Position numbers and translations under genes: made by a program. Positions 33,821-43,143 of a stretch of 64,000 nt of DNA are shown here, piece after piece. Positions within the stretch are counted from its first letter, which is position 1; each line of letters starts with the position of its first letter. A model generated the notes under the pieces. It did no database searches, was not told the origin of the DNA, and saw only the letters and a program-made list of their open reading frames with translations. The DNA is from Pseudomonadota bacterium (GTDB taxonomy: Bacteria; Desulfobacterota; Desulfovibrionia; Desulfovibrionales; Desulfovibrionaceae), in NCBI GenBank assembly GCA_023390395.1, contig JAEWCY010000080.1, positions 1-64,000 of the forward strand, read 5' to 3'.

Positions 33821-34900
33821 TCAACTCCAGTGGGAAAACAGCAGCTTGGCCACCGTGCGGCTGACCGCCGGAGCGAGGTATTCCGCCGGGGTGATCCAGG
33901 GTGCGTCGTGGGCGAGCACCAGGCGCAGGGCGCGCAGCAGGTCCTCGGGTTCGCAGCCCGTGAGGATGTTGCTGCCGGCCTCCATGGTCTCCGGGCGTTC
34001 CGTGACGTCGCGCAGGGTCACGGTGGGGATGCCGAAGATGCAGCCCTCCTCCTGCACGGTGCCGCTGTCGGACAACACGGCCCGGGCGTTTTTCTCCAGG
34101 TGCACGAAATCGAAGAATCCCGGCGGATCCAGGGCGACGACGCCCTGGCCCAGGGCGCGTCCCGAGGCCTGGAGGCGGCTGCGGGTGCGCGGGTGCAGGC
34201 TCAGGAGCACGGGCAGGCCGTACTGGGCATGGATGGCGGTCAGCCCCTCCAGAAAGCGGTCCAGCCGGTCGGGCAGGTCCACGTTCTCGGCCCGGTGCAG
34301 GGTCACCAGGAAATAGCCCCCGGGCGTCGCGCCGAGCCGCGACAGCACGTCGCTGGCCTCGATGCGCGGGGCGTAGTGCGTGAGCACCTCATGGATGGGG
34401 TTGCCGGTGACGTAGACCCGGTTGGCGGCGAAGCCCTCGCGCAGCAGGTGGTCGCGGCTGTTGGCCGTGTAGGGCATGAGCACGTCGCTCGAATGGTCGA
34501 TGATGCGGCGGTTGACTTCCTCGGGCACCCGGGGGTCGAAACAGCGGTTGCCGGCTTCCATGTGGAAGACCGGAATGCCCCGGCGCTTGGCCGCGATGGC
34601 GGACAGGGCGCTGTTGGTGTCGCCGAGCACCAGGAAGCGGTCCGGCTTGCGGCGTTCGAGCAGGGCGTCGACCTCGGCCAGGATGACGCCGACCTGCGCC
34701 ATGGCCGAAGCGCCCTGGCACTCGAAGCGGTGGTCCGGGGCGCGCACGCCGAGCTGGTCGAAGAAGATGTCGCACAGGTTGGGATCGAAGTTCTGGCCGG
34801 TGAAGACCAGGACGTGATCGCACAGCGCGTCGAGCAGGGGGATCACCCGGGACAGCCGGATGATCTCCGGACGCGTCCCGAGCACGGTCATGACCTTCAT
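33821..34900 (-). CDS. fnlC: FnlC-type UDP-HexNAc 2-epimerase
   Basis: A 359-residue WecB-fold enzyme: VLGTRPEIIRLSRVIPLLDA, FTGQNFDPNLCDIFFDQLGV, GDTNSALSAIAAKRRGIPVF, HMEAGNRCFDPRVPEEVNRR, and SDSGTVQEEGCIFGIPTVTL. The GQNxD and EAGNRCFDxRVPEE pattern is typical of the FnlC/WbjD/CapG branch. This branch converts UDP-2-acetamido-2,6-dideoxy-L-talose to UDP-L-FucNAc. It overlaps fnlA by 4 bases, and fnlA and fnlB precede it, so the whole three-enzyme pathway from UDP-GlcNAc is present. Confidence 0.88.
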   Translation of the reverse strand: MKVMTVLGTRPEIIRLSRVIPLLDALCDHVLVFTGQNFDPNLCDIFFDQLGVRAPDHRFECQGASAMAQVGVILAEVDALLERRKPDRFLVLGDTNSALSAIAAKRRGIPVFHMEAGNRCFDPRVPEEVNRRIIDHSSDVLMPYTANSRDHLLREGFAANRVYVTGNPIHEVLTHYAPRIEASDVLSRLGATPGGYFLVTLHRAENVDLPDRLDRFLEGLTAIHAQYGLPVLLSLHPRTRSRLQASGRALGQGVVALDPPGFFDFVHLEKNARAVLSDSGTVQEEGCIFGIPTVTLRDVTERPETMEAGSNILTGCEPEDLLRALRLVLAHDAPWITPAEYLAPAVSRTVAKLLFSHWS

Positions 34901-35967
34901 CGCAAAAGCTCGCCGTCGGCCCCGAAGGACTCCACCTGCTCGACGAGAAGGCCGTGTTTCTCGAGCAGGGCGCGGGTGGCGGCCAGGTCCATGAGGTCGT
35001 CGTTGGACGAGTAGGCGCGGCCGCGCGGCGCGGCGTCCTCGGGCACGACGAGTTCGGGCAGCATGGGCTTGATGGCGTAGAAGTCGCCCCGGTCGTAGGA
35101 GCGAAGGCCTTCTTCCTCGGAGATCATCATCTCGTGAATCTTCTCCCCGGGCCGGATGCCGATGACCTTGATGGGCGTGTCCCGGTCCCCGATCAGGGCC
35201 TTGGCGATGTTGACCACGGTGGCGGCGGGAATCTTGGGGATGTAGGTCTCGCCGGGCAGGGCCCGGGCCACGGCCGTGGCGATGGTGAAGACCGCGTGCT
35301 CCAGGGGGAGCAGGAAGCGGGTCATGTCCTCGGTGGTGATGGTCACCGCGCCGCCGCTGCGGATCTGGTGGTGGAAAAGCGGGATCACCGAGCCGCGCGA
35401 GGCGAGCACGTTGCCGTAGCGCACGCAGATGTAGCGGGTCCTGGGGCTGTCCAGGTTGGCGGCGATGAACACCCGCTCCTGCAGCGCCTTGGTCATGCCC
35501 ATGGCGTTTATGGGCTTGCAGGCCTTGTCCGTGGTCACGCCGACGACGGTGGTCACCGGGAAGTCGTGCTCGCGGATGGCCCGGGCCACGTTGTGGGCGC
35601 CCAGGATGTTGGTGAGGGTGGCTTCGGTGGGGAAGTATTCGCAGGTGGGCACCTGCTTGAGGGCGGCGGCGTTGATCACGATATCCACGTCGCGCAGGCA
35701 GGAGACCACCGAACCGTAGTCGCGCACGTCGCCGATGCGGAATTCCAGCAGCTTCTTGAAATTGTCGTAGATGATCTCGTCGGTCGGGTTTTGCAGGTTC
35801 TGGTACTCCACCCGCATGTAATGCTGCTTTGCTTCGTCGCGAGACAGGATGCGGATCTTGCTCGGGCAGCCGCTGCGGCCTTCGAGCAGATGACGCACCA
35901 GGACCTTGCCGAGAGAACCCGTACCCCCGGTGATCAAGAGTGACTTGTTTTCGAAAACGTTATGCAT
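34897..35967 (-). CDS. fnlA: FnlA-type UDP-GlcNAc 4,6-dehydratase/5-epimerase
   Basis: A 356-residue CapD-like extended SDR. It has ITGGTGSLGKVLVRHLL (residues 12-28), NAAALKQVPTCEYFPTEA, and GVTTDKACKPINAMGMTKAL. In the last motif methionine occupies the usual catalytic tyrosine position (MGMTK), which is characteristic of the FnlA/WbjB/CapE branch. The C-terminal part keeps RPGEKIHEMMISEEE. It converts UDP-GlcNAc to a UDP-4-keto-6-deoxy-L-HexNAc. It overlaps both fnlB and fnlC, giving strict co-translation of the UDP-L-FucNAc pathway. Confidence 0.9.
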   Translation of the reverse strand: MHNVFENKSLLITGGTGSLGKVLVRHLLEGRSGCPSKIRILSRDEAKQHYMRVEYQNLQNPTDEIIYDNFKKLLEFRIGDVRDYGSVVSCLRDVDIVINAAALKQVPTCEYFPTEATLTNILGAHNVARAIREHDFPVTTVVGVTTDKACKPINAMGMTKALQERVFIAANLDSPRTRYICVRYGNVLASRGSVIPLFHHQIRSGGAVTITTEDMTRFLLPLEHAVFTIATAVARALPGETYIPKIPAATVVNIAKALIGDRDTPIKVIGIRPGEKIHEMMISEEEGLRSYDRGDFYAIKPMLPELVVPEDAAPRGRAYSSNDDLMDLAATRALLEKHGLLVEQVESFGADGELLR

Positions 35968-36853
35968 TGCTGTTGTCTCCCAAGAGAAATGCCTGGCGGT
36001 CTCGGTGCATGGCCGACACCAGTTCGGGCCAGGGCGGCGCCGTGTAGCCCGTGGCCTGATGAAATTTCGCGCCCGACAGCGTCTTGTCCTCGACCACCTG
36101 TTCGTCGTGGCGGATGTCGATGGCCTTTCCGTAGGCCGCTGCCACGAGGCGCAGCAACTCGTACTTGGAAATCGGAGCGGATGCCACCTGAAAAAGTCCG
36201 GTCAGCTGCGGCCGTGGCAGGACGTATTCGGCCACGACCCTGGCCAGTTCGCCGGTCGGCAACCCGGAATAAAGGACGTTGGCGTAGCCCGAGACCGCCT
36301 CGCGGCGACCCAGGAACCACTCCAGCAGACTCTGGCGGTTGCGCAGCTCGTGGCCGATGATGGACGTGCGCAGCGTCAGCCCCGGGGCTTCGCGCACCTC
36401 GCCCAGGTATTTGCTGAGGCCGTAGACGTCCCGGGCCGTGGCCGGGTCGTCCTCGACGTAGGGGCTTCCCTTGCGCCCGTCGAAGACGCAGTCGGTGCTG
36501 ACGTGGATGAGGCGCGCGCCCCGGTCGCGGCACAGCTCGAGGAGCTGGTGGGGCAGGCGGGCGTTGATTTCGATGCAGGGCAGGGGCTGGCGGCCTTCCG
36601 GAAGCTGACGGATAAGGCCCACGGCGTTGATGACGACGTCGGGCCGGACCGCGTCCATGGCCGCGGCCACGGTTCCGATGTCGCGGGCTTCGAGCCCGCC
36701 GCGCAGGCGGGCCAGGAAGGCTTCCGGAACCTGCCCTCGCAGGCGTTCGGGATCCCGGGCCGCTCCGGTCACCTCGAGCCCGGGACGACGCGAGAGTTCG
36801 AAGGTGAGCGTGTGGCCGAGCATGCCGGTGGCGCCGAGGACGAGAATGCGCAT
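35960..36853 (-). CDS. fnlB: FnlB-type RmlD-like reductase
   Basis: A 297-residue SDR of the RmlD family. Start ATG at 36853 with AAGGG upstream. Motifs are MRILVLGATGMLGHTLTFEL, NAVGLIRQLPEG, HVSTDCVFDG and the catalytic YGLSK, followed by HELRNRQSLLEWFL. It reduces the 4-keto group of the FnlA product with NAD(P)H to give a UDP-L-talose-type HexNAc for FnlC. A short stretch of this gene recurs as a scar at 22685-22729. It lies ten bases after the upstream glycosyltransferase stop. Confidence 0.87.
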   Translation of the reverse strand: MRILVLGATGMLGHTLTFELSRRPGLEVTGAARDPERLRGQVPEAFLARLRGGLEARDIGTVAAAMDAVRPDVVINAVGLIRQLPEGRQPLPCIEINARLPHQLLELCRDRGARLIHVSTDCVFDGRKGSPYVEDDPATARDVYGLSKYLGEVREAPGLTLRTSIIGHELRNRQSLLEWFLGRREAVSGYANVLYSGLPTGELARVVAEYVLPRPQLTGLFQVASAPISKYELLRLVAAAYGKAIDIRHDEQVVEDKTLSGAKFHQATGYTAPPWPELVSAMHRDRQAFLLGDNSNA

Positions 36854-36863
36854 GGGATACCCT

Positions 36864-38114
36864 TCACGGATTGCGTCGCAGAGCCGCGACGTCATGATAC
36901 AGGGTCAGGACGCGTTGCCGGACCGCGCCGTACTCGAGCCGCTGCCGCACGAGCTCCCGGTTGCTGGCGGCGGCCGCCGTGACCAGGGCGTCGTCCTCCA
37001 TGGCCCGCGACAGGGCTTCCCCAATGGCCTGCGGATCGTCCACGGGGATCAGAAATCCGTTTTTCCCGGGCGTGATCCATTCGGCCACGGAAGGCAAGTC
37101 CGAGTAGATGGGAAATGCGCCCAGTCCGAAGGCTTCGCACAGGGAGCTCGGCAGGCCGTCGTTGACCGTCACGGCCATGAAGATGCGCGCCTCGGCGTAC
37201 AGGGCCAGGACAGCCTTGTAGGACAATCGGCCGGGGGCGCGGATGTCCATGCCCGCCGCAGCCAGGGCTTCCACCCGCGGGCGGATGGAGGGCGAGGCCT
37301 GGAGCACGACCACGCTCCAGCCTTTCAAGCGCTCTCTGAGGTTCTCCAGGGCGTCCAGGGCGAAGCGGGCGCGACCCACGGGATCGCCGCCCTTCTCAAG
37401 GGGGAGGCTGTTGTCGCGCCCCTTGACGAGGATCAGGCGGCGGGTCGCCGGGGAGGCTTGCGGCAGGGCGAGCTCCGCCTCGGTCATTCCTCCGAACATG
37501 GGCAGCTTGCCCCAGAAAAGGCCCCGGAAGCCGAACTCCCGGGCCAGGTCGCGGTCGCGGTCGCATTCGGTGACCAGGACATCCACCTGGGGCAGGGTCT
37601 CCAGGATGCCTTGCGCCTGGTCTTTCCTGAACCTGGGGAAGAAATCCAGGTCCGAGCCCCAGGAGCTGTAGATCCAGGGGGGGCGCCTGGAGGCGGGTAG
37701 GCGCGAGAGCGCCTTGCGCACGGGCAGTAGGTGGTTTTGCCAATTGACGTTGAGCCCGTGGGAATGGACGAGCCGGGGCCGCAGGAACAGCAGCAGCAGG
37801 CTCAGCCAGAGCGTGGAACGGCCACTGGGGACGAGGCCCAGAAGGCGCAAGGCCCTGTAGAGAAAACCGCGCGGCGTCCACCACGGACGCCGGCCCCAAC
37901 CGCCGAGCATGCCCAGGGCATGTCCTGGCGCGTCGGAGGGAATCCTGGGCAGATACAGGACGCAATCCCCGTACCCTTCCAGAGAGGCCGGGGGCGTCGC
38001 GCCGGTGTGCACCAGGCGGACGTCTAGGTCCGCATCGCGCAGCTGATTGCACCAACGCCGGAAATGGGGGCTGCCCAATTCGCCGGCCAGGACGATGCGC
38101 AGGCCCCTAGCCAC
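36864..38114 (-). CDS. Family 4 glycosyltransferase
   Basis: About 416 residues from a GTG at 38114 that overlaps the stop of the upstream SDR. N-terminal half: LRIVLAGELGSPHFRRWCNQ, PRLVHSHGLNVNWQNHLLP and WIYSSWGSDLDFFPRFRK. Donor half: GWSVVVLQASPSIRPRVEAL, APGRLSYKAVLALYAEARIF, VNDGLPSSLCEAFGLGAFPI and PGKNGFLIPVDDPQ. The ND-GLPSSLCEAFG motif is the expected E-x7-E type nucleotide-sugar site. The adjacent fnl genes make UDP-FucNAc a plausible donor. Confidence 0.83.
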   Translation of the reverse strand: MARGLRIVLAGELGSPHFRRWCNQLRDADLDVRLVHTGATPPASLEGYGDCVLYLPRIPSDAPGHALGMLGGWGRRPWWTPRGFLYRALRLLGLVPSGRSTLWLSLLLLFLRPRLVHSHGLNVNWQNHLLPVRKALSRLPASRRPPWIYSSWGSDLDFFPRFRKDQAQGILETLPQVDVLVTECDRDRDLAREFGFRGLFWGKLPMFGGMTEAELALPQASPATRRLILVKGRDNSLPLEKGGDPVGRARFALDALENLRERLKGWSVVVLQASPSIRPRVEALAAAGMDIRAPGRLSYKAVLALYAEARIFMAVTVNDGLPSSLCEAFGLGAFPIYSDLPSVAEWITPGKNGFLIPVDDPQAIGEALSRAMEDDALVTAAAASNRELVRQRLEYGAVRQRVLTLYHDVAALRRNP

Positions 38115-39024
38115 GGTCCGACCACCTGTCGAGGCACGCCGCGAGGGCGGCGGTGAAATCGAAAGGCAGCGGCCGGCCGAGCAGGGCGGCCAGACGGTCG
38201 GTGCGGGCCACCAGACGCTGCGGGTCGCCCGGAATCGCCCGGCCGGCCGCCTCCACAGGGATGTCCGGGCCGACATGCCGGGCCACGAGCCCGGCCAGGG
38301 CATCGATGCGGGTGCCCACTCCCGAGGCCAGGTTGACGAGGCGCAAGCCCTCGTTGGGCAGGCCGGCCAGGTGCAGCACGCCACGGGCCAGCGTGTCCAC
38401 GGACAGGTAATCTCGGACTTCGCTCCCGCAGCCGCGCAACCGGATGCGGCCCTCGTTTCGGGCTTGATTGTAGATTTCCCAGACGAGCAGGCGTCGCTGG
38501 CGCGGCCCGAACACGGAAAACAGGCGCAGGACGGTGGCCGGGATGCCGTGCAGCCCGGCGTACTGCCGGGCCAACAACTCGCATTGCCACTTGTGGAAGC
38601 CATAGGGGGAAATGGGCGCGGGCGTGTCGTCTTCGGCGAAGCTCCCCACGCCCTCCCCGTAGACAGCGGCGCTGGAGGGATAAAAGACATGGGGTCGGGC
38701 CCCAGCCCGGCGCAAGGCCTCCAGAACGCCCTGGAAAAGCAGCACCGAGGAGGCGAAGTCGCGACCGGGTTCCCGAAGGGATTGCCCCACGCCGGCCGAG
38801 CCGGCCCCCTGGAACAGGACATGGGGCGTGAACGCGTCGAGGATGCCGTCGAGGCTGTGCGGCGTATAGTCCGTTTCGCGGAGCGGGAAGGGGCAGGCTT
38901 CGGCCTGTCCGTCGCGCCCGGCCAGGTCGAGGCCGAGCACTTCCCAGCCAGCGGCCGTAAACGCCTCGCCCACGGCCCGCCCGATGAATCCCCGGGCGCC
39001 GGTGAGAAGAAGTTTCCATGTCAT
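38107..39024 (-). CDS. NAD-dependent epimerase/dehydratase
   Basis: A 305-residue extended SDR. N-terminal Rossmann TGARGFIGRAVGEAF, active-site serine region PSSAAVYGEG, catalytic YGFHK, and LRLFSVFGPRQRRLLVWEIY. The pattern is closest to UDP-hexose 4-epimerases or GDP/TDP-sugar reductases found in O-antigen loci. Its tail overlaps the start of the glycosyltransferase gene, so the two are co-translated. Substrate not assignable. Confidence 0.82.
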   Translation of the reverse strand: MTWKLLLTGARGFIGRAVGEAFTAAGWEVLGLDLAGRDGQAEACPFPLRETDYTPHSLDGILDAFTPHVLFQGAGSAGVGQSLREPGRDFASSVLLFQGVLEALRRAGARPHVFYPSSAAVYGEGVGSFAEDDTPAPISPYGFHKWQCELLARQYAGLHGIPATVLRLFSVFGPRQRRLLVWEIYNQARNEGRIRLRGCGSEVRDYLSVDTLARGVLHLAGLPNEGLRLVNLASGVGTRIDALAGLVARHVGPDIPVEAAGRAIPGDPQRLVARTDRLAALLGRPLPFDFTAALAACLDRWSDRG

Positions 39025-39066
39025 GGCGTGTGGTGGCGGCGAAGGTATACGAAACGGCGACGGCCT

Positions 39067-39753
39067 TCAACGCCGCCGCGCCGGCGAAGCGGCGGCTGCA
39101 TCGGAAACGCTGCGAATGCAAGCGGCCGGGTTGCCGGCGATGACGGAGCCGGCCGGAAAGCTTCTGGTGACGACGCTCCCCGCTCCCACCACGCATTCCT
39201 CCCCTAAGGTGACGCCTTTGAGGATGCTGACGTTGAAGCCGATCCAGCACCTTGACCGGATGGTGATTGGAGCCATGGCCACATGGCTCCAATCCTTGTT
39301 TCGGATGAGGTTCGTCCGATCGGCGAGATAATCATCGTAACAACGCCGGACGTCGTCGGTCCGTTCCTCCCAGCGTGTGGCGTGGGAATCGTTGTCCATG
39401 AGGGTGATGCCCCAGGCCATGATCACGTCGTCTTCCACGACGATGGCGTCGGCGCAGACGAAATTGACGTTGCCGAGCTGGCAGCGCGCGCCGACGCGGA
39501 TGGTGGACTGTTGCCGCAGCAGGTTGAAGCTGCTGAAGATGTGGGACCCCTCGCCGATGGACAGGTGGACCCGCGCGGGGCCGTCCGGTTGCCAGACGCG
39601 TACCGTGGCGCAGGGATCGATGATGGCCGTGGCATGCACGTCGACATGGTCCCGGCTGCGCCGCCAGCAATCCCATGGCGGCGGGCCGGCCGCATAGGCG
39701 GCCGTCCGGCGCGAGCGGAGGAGGCGTCTGGCCAAGCGGCTGAGGATGTTCAC
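39067..39753 (-). CDS. Hexapeptide-repeat acetyltransferase
   Basis: A 228-residue left-handed beta-helix protein of the maltose O-acetyltransferase/WcaF type. Hexapeptide turns run from about residue 40 (HATAIIDPCATVRVW), and it has the family features IMAWGITLMDNDSHATRWEE, APITIRSRCWIGFNVSILKG and GAGSVVTRSFPAGSVIAGNP. It uses acetyl-CoA to acetylate a sugar hydroxyl or amine. It lies just downstream of the LegC-type gene after a 203-bp gap. That makes it a candidate for the missing LegH N-acetyltransferase step or for O-acetylation of the chain; sequence does not decide. Confidence 0.8.
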   Translation of the reverse strand: MNILSRLARRLLRSRRTAAYAAGPPPWDCWRRSRDHVDVHATAIIDPCATVRVWQPDGPARVHLSIGEGSHIFSSFNLLRQQSTIRVGARCQLGNVNFVCADAIVVEDDVIMAWGITLMDNDSHATRWEERTDDVRRCYDDYLADRTNLIRNKDWSHVAMAPITIRSRCWIGFNVSILKGVTLGEECVVGAGSVVTRSFPAGSVIAGNPAACIRSVSDAAAASPARRR

Positions 39754-39826
39754 AGCGCGCCTGACGCGAGCACGGCGAGGAACAAGCCCCCATGCCCATG
39801 TCCTGGGGTATGGCGCGCGATACGCG

Positions 39827-39845
39827 TGACGTTTGCGGCCGGGCC
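39827..39845. repeat. 19-base repeat, copy 2
   Basis: Exact copy of 10679-10697, lying in the 203-bp gap between the LegC-type gene and the acyltransferase. A weaker third match (GTCGTTTGCGGCCGG) begins at 39911. Confidence 0.5.
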
Positions 39846-39956
39846 GGTTGCAAGCATGCGGTCATCCGCCTCGTTGTTTTCGAGAAGCCGCCGGCGCTTC
39901 GCCGAAACGTGTCGTTTGCGGCCGGCGCTGTCCGCCGCCGGCCCGGTCCTGCCGGC

Positions 39957-41120
39957 TCAGGCCGCCGCGACGTCCTGGCAGCGCGGGCTGCTCGGTATAT
40001 TGACCAGTTCCGCCGCCAGGCGGGTGGCCACATCCAAGGGGCCACGCGGGCTATGGGCGTACACGGGCAGGCTGGACAGCAGGTCCCAGGCCGGGCGCGT
40101 CTGGATGCCGCAACGGTTGCTCATTTCAAGAAAGGCGTCCCGGGCCGAGCTGTCGGGCAGGCGAATGGCGTTGAGCCAATAATTGGCCCGGGTGTCGGCG
40201 GGCTCGGACACGAAGCGGAGACCGGCCTCGGCGCAAAAAGTCGCGTAATCACTGGCCAGGGCGCGCTTGCTCGCCACGAAGGCTTCGAGCTGCTCCAACT
40301 GGGCGCAGGCCAGGGCCGCATTGAGATTGGGCAGGCGGTAGTTGTAGCCGATCGCGTCATGAACGAACCGGTAGGGGTGCGGCAGCTTGGCCGTGGTGGT
40401 CAGGTGGGCCAGGTTGCGGGCCAGGCCGGGATCATTGGTCAATACGGCCCCTCCCCCGCCGCAGGTGGCGATCTTGTTGCCATTGAAGCTCAGGGTGCCG
40501 AGCAGGCCGAAAGTGCCGCAATGCCGGCCTTGGCGCAGACTTCCCAGCGCTTCGGCGGCGTCCTCCACCACGGAGACGCCGAACGGGGCGCAAACCCGGG
40601 CCAAGGCGTCCACGCGGCAGGGGTGGCCGAAGGTGTGCATGGGCACGCAGGCGGCGATACGCCGCCCGGTGGCGACATGGCGGCAACCGCCGCTGATTTT
40701 TTCGCAGGCCGAGTGCAGGAACTCGGCGACGGCCTGGGGATCGAGGCCCATGGTGTCTTCTTCCACGTCCAGGAAGACCGGCTCCGCTCCCGCGTGGGCG
40801 ATGGCGTTGGCCGTGGCCACGAAGGACAAGGGCTGCGTGAGGACCAGATCGCCCGGCCGCGTCCCGGCGACGAGCAGGGCGGCGTGCAGGGCCGTGGTGC
40901 CGTTGACCGTGGCCACGGCATGCCTGGCGCCGGTGATCTGGCAAAGCATGTCTTCGAAACGCTTCACATAGGCCCCGACCGAGGACACGAACGTGGAATC
41001 GATGGCGTCGAGGACGTACGTCCTCTCGTTGCCGTAAAACTGCGGTTCGTGCAGGCCGATGCGATCCCGTCCGGGAAAACGGGACCGGATGAAGTCGCAT
41101 AATGAGGCGTAGGTGCTCAT
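39957..41120 (-). CDS. legC: LegC-family UDP-sugar aminotransferase
   Basis: A 387-residue PLP enzyme. The N-terminus IGLHEPQFYGNERTYVLDAI and FVSSVGAYVKRFED is typical of LegC. It also has NGTTALHAALLVAG, PMHTFGHPCRVDAL, VVEDAAEALGSLRQG, and the PLP lysine in LSFNGNKIATCGGGGAV. LegC transaminates the UDP-4-keto-6-deoxy sugar made by LegB to the 4-amino sugar, an early step to legionaminic acid. The ATG overlaps the LegB stop (ATGA). Third DegT-family member of the window. Confidence 0.9.
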   Translation of the reverse strand: MSTYASLCDFIRSRFPGRDRIGLHEPQFYGNERTYVLDAIDSTFVSSVGAYVKRFEDMLCQITGARHAVATVNGTTALHAALLVAGTRPGDLVLTQPLSFVATANAIAHAGAEPVFLDVEEDTMGLDPQAVAEFLHSACEKISGGCRHVATGRRIAACVPMHTFGHPCRVDALARVCAPFGVSVVEDAAEALGSLRQGRHCGTFGLLGTLSFNGNKIATCGGGGAVLTNDPGLARNLAHLTTTAKLPHPYRFVHDAIGYNYRLPNLNAALACAQLEQLEAFVASKRALASDYATFCAEAGLRFVSEPADTRANYWLNAIRLPDSSARDAFLEMSNRCGIQTRPAWDLLSSLPVYAHSPRGPLDVATRLAAELVNIPSSPRCQDVAAA

Positions 41121-42115
41121 ATGTTATAGGCGTTCGCTTTGTATCGACCAAGGTTCTGCGGGTCCATGAACCAGTCGACCGTCGCCGTCAGGCCCCGGCG
41201 GAAGCCGTCGAGGCCGCCGTAGGCGGGCGCCCAACCGGTGGCGGCGCGCAGCCGGGAATTGTCGGCCAGCAGGCGTTCCACTTCGCTTTTCGCCGGGCGC
41301 AGGCGTTGCGCGTCCTGGCCGATCTCGACGGGGACATCCATGATGGAGGCGATCATCCGGGCCGTGTCGCCGATGCTGACCTCGAAGCCGGAGCCGGCGT
41401 TGAGGACCTGGCCGACCGCCGCATCCGACAACAGGACGGCTTCGAAGGCACGCGCCGTGTCCGTCACGAAGCTGAAGTCGCGGGTGGGATGCAGCGACCC
41501 CAACTGGATGCGCCGCGCGCCGGAGGCTATCTGGCTTATGATCGCGGGAATGACCGCCCGTGCCGACTGCCTGGGGCCGTATGTGTTGAAGGGGCGCAGG
41601 ATGGCGACGGGCGTGTCGAAGGAAAGGTGAAAGGACAAGGCGAGTTGATCCGCGCCGATTTTCGTGGCGGAGTAGGGGGATTGCCCGTGCAGCGGGTGCT
41701 CTTCGGTGATGGGCACGAATCGGGCTGTGCCGTAGACTTCGCTGGTCGACGTGTGCACGACCTTGGACAGACCCAAGTCGCGTGCAGCCTGGAGCACGTT
41801 GAGCGTGCCCTTGATGTTCGTGTCCACATAGGTGTCGGGCGAATGGTAGGAATAGGGGATGGCGATCAGGGCCGCCAGGTGCAGCACGGCGTCGCAGCCC
41901 CGCATGGCAGCGCGGATGCCGTGCGGATCGCGGATGTCGCCGGCGAACACGTCGAGGTCCTTGCGGATATCCTCCGGCGAAGCGTCGAGCCAGCCCCAGG
42001 AATTGAACGAGTTGTAGTAGACGAAAGCCCGCACCTCGTGGCCCTGGCGCACGAGGTGCTCGACGAGGTGCGAGCCGATGAAGCCGTCGGCTCCGGTGAC
42101 CAGGACGCGCATCAT
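41117..42115 (-). CDS. legB: LegB-type NAD-dependent 4,6-dehydratase
   Basis: A 332-residue extended SDR. It has VLVTGADGFIGSHLVEHLVR, the LegB-typical YYNSFNSWGWLD, HLAALIAIPYSYHSPDTYVD, STSEVYGTARFVPI and the catalytic YSATK, then RPFNTYGPRQSARAVIPAII. LegB removes water from a GDP- or UDP-GlcNAc donor to make the 4-keto-6-deoxy intermediate. ATGATG at 42115 overlaps the PtmE stop, and its own stop overlaps LegC, so PtmE-LegB-LegC are co-translated in pathway order. Confidence 0.9.
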   Translation of the reverse strand: MMRVLVTGADGFIGSHLVEHLVRQGHEVRAFVYYNSFNSWGWLDASPEDIRKDLDVFAGDIRDPHGIRAAMRGCDAVLHLAALIAIPYSYHSPDTYVDTNIKGTLNVLQAARDLGLSKVVHTSTSEVYGTARFVPITEEHPLHGQSPYSATKIGADQLALSFHLSFDTPVAILRPFNTYGPRQSARAVIPAIISQIASGARRIQLGSLHPTRDFSFVTDTARAFEAVLLSDAAVGQVLNAGSGFEVSIGDTARMIASIMDVPVEIGQDAQRLRPAKSEVERLLADNSRLRAATGWAPAYGGLDGFRRGLTATVDWFMDPQNLGRYKANAYNI

Positions 42116-43143
42116 ATGTTTCCCCTGGCCCGGTCGAAGTCGCTGGGCCGTCCCACGTCCAGCCAGTCGTCGGGCATGTTGTAGACCGCCACGCCGTGCC
42201 CCGCGGCCATGGCCGCTTCCAGTAGGTCGGGCATGGTCATGGGACGGTCGGCCGGGACCAGGGGCAAAAGCGACGGCTCCACGACGTAGATGCCGGCATT
42301 GACGAGAAAATGGCAGGCCGGCTTCTCTCTGAATGTCTGCAGCAGTCCGTTGTCCGCGTGCACCACGCCGAAGGGGATTTCATAGGTGTGGTTGCGGGCG
42401 CACAGCGTGGCGGGCTGGCCCTTGCGGACATGAAAATCGAGCAGGGCGGTCACATCCACTTGGGTGATGAGATCGCCGTTGAGGACCAGCAGGGGATCGG
42501 CCGGCGTTTCCGGCAGTAGGGACAGGGAGCCGGCGGTGCTGAGTTCCTGCCTCTCGCGCAGGTAGTCGATGCGGCAACCGAAGGCCGAGCCATCCTGAAA
42601 ATGTTCCTCGATCATGTGGCCGAGATAATTGACGGAGATCCAGATGCGCCGGATGCCCTGGCCGACGAGGTGCAGAACCAGGTGTTCGAGGATGGGTTTG
42701 CCGGCGACGTGCAGCAGGGGTTTGGGGCAGTGGGCGGTGAGGGGGCGCAGGCGCGTGCCTTTGCCGCCGGCCATGATGACGGCCTGGTTCGTCTTCTGGC
42801 TGCTGCCAATGATCTCACGAAGAAAATGAAATCCGACAGGGTGTTTGTAAGCATCGAGAATTGGAATTTGCCGAATGTCGCATGCTCGCATGATGTCGAG
42901 TACGTTGCCGCGCGTCATTTCCGGTTCAACAAAGACGAAGTCGCGCTTCATGACCTGTGTCACCGGCAGGTCGAAGTTCATGGTCGTCAGGAGGCCTCGC
43001 CGGATGTCGCCATCCGTCACGGTTCCTAGGGCTTGTCCTTCTTCATTCACGATGAGCACGAATTCATGCCAGTTGGCATCGATAGCCTGCATCGCGTCGA
43101 GAAGTGATGCTGTGCTTCGAATGATAAATGGAGAAATTTTCAT
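42112..43143 (-). CDS. ptmE: PtmE-type nucleotidyltransferase with CBS pair
   Basis: A 343-residue protein. Residues about 1-120 hold two CBS domains (LVIVNEEGQALGTVTDGDIR, then RACDIRQIPILD). Residues about 121-343 are a sugar-phosphate nucleotidyltransferase with AVIMAGGKGTRLRPLT, LVLNGDLITQVD and NAGIYVVEPSLL. This layout is that of Campylobacter PtmE, which makes GDP-GlcN for the GDP-linked legionaminic acid route. It therefore points to the GDP-sugar version of the pathway. CBS domains probably bind an adenosyl ligand for allosteric control. ATGA overlaps on both sides. Confidence 0.87.
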   Translation of the reverse strand: MKISPFIIRSTASLLDAMQAIDANWHEFVLIVNEEGQALGTVTDGDIRRGLLTTMNFDLPVTQVMKRDFVFVEPEMTRGNVLDIMRACDIRQIPILDAYKHPVGFHFLREIIGSSQKTNQAVIMAGGKGTRLRPLTAHCPKPLLHVAGKPILEHLVLHLVGQGIRRIWISVNYLGHMIEEHFQDGSAFGCRIDYLRERQELSTAGSLSLLPETPADPLLVLNGDLITQVDVTALLDFHVRKGQPATLCARNHTYEIPFGVVHADNGLLQTFREKPACHFLVNAGIYVVEPSLLPLVPADRPMTMPDLLEAAMAAGHGVAVYNMPDDWLDVGRPSDFDRARGNI

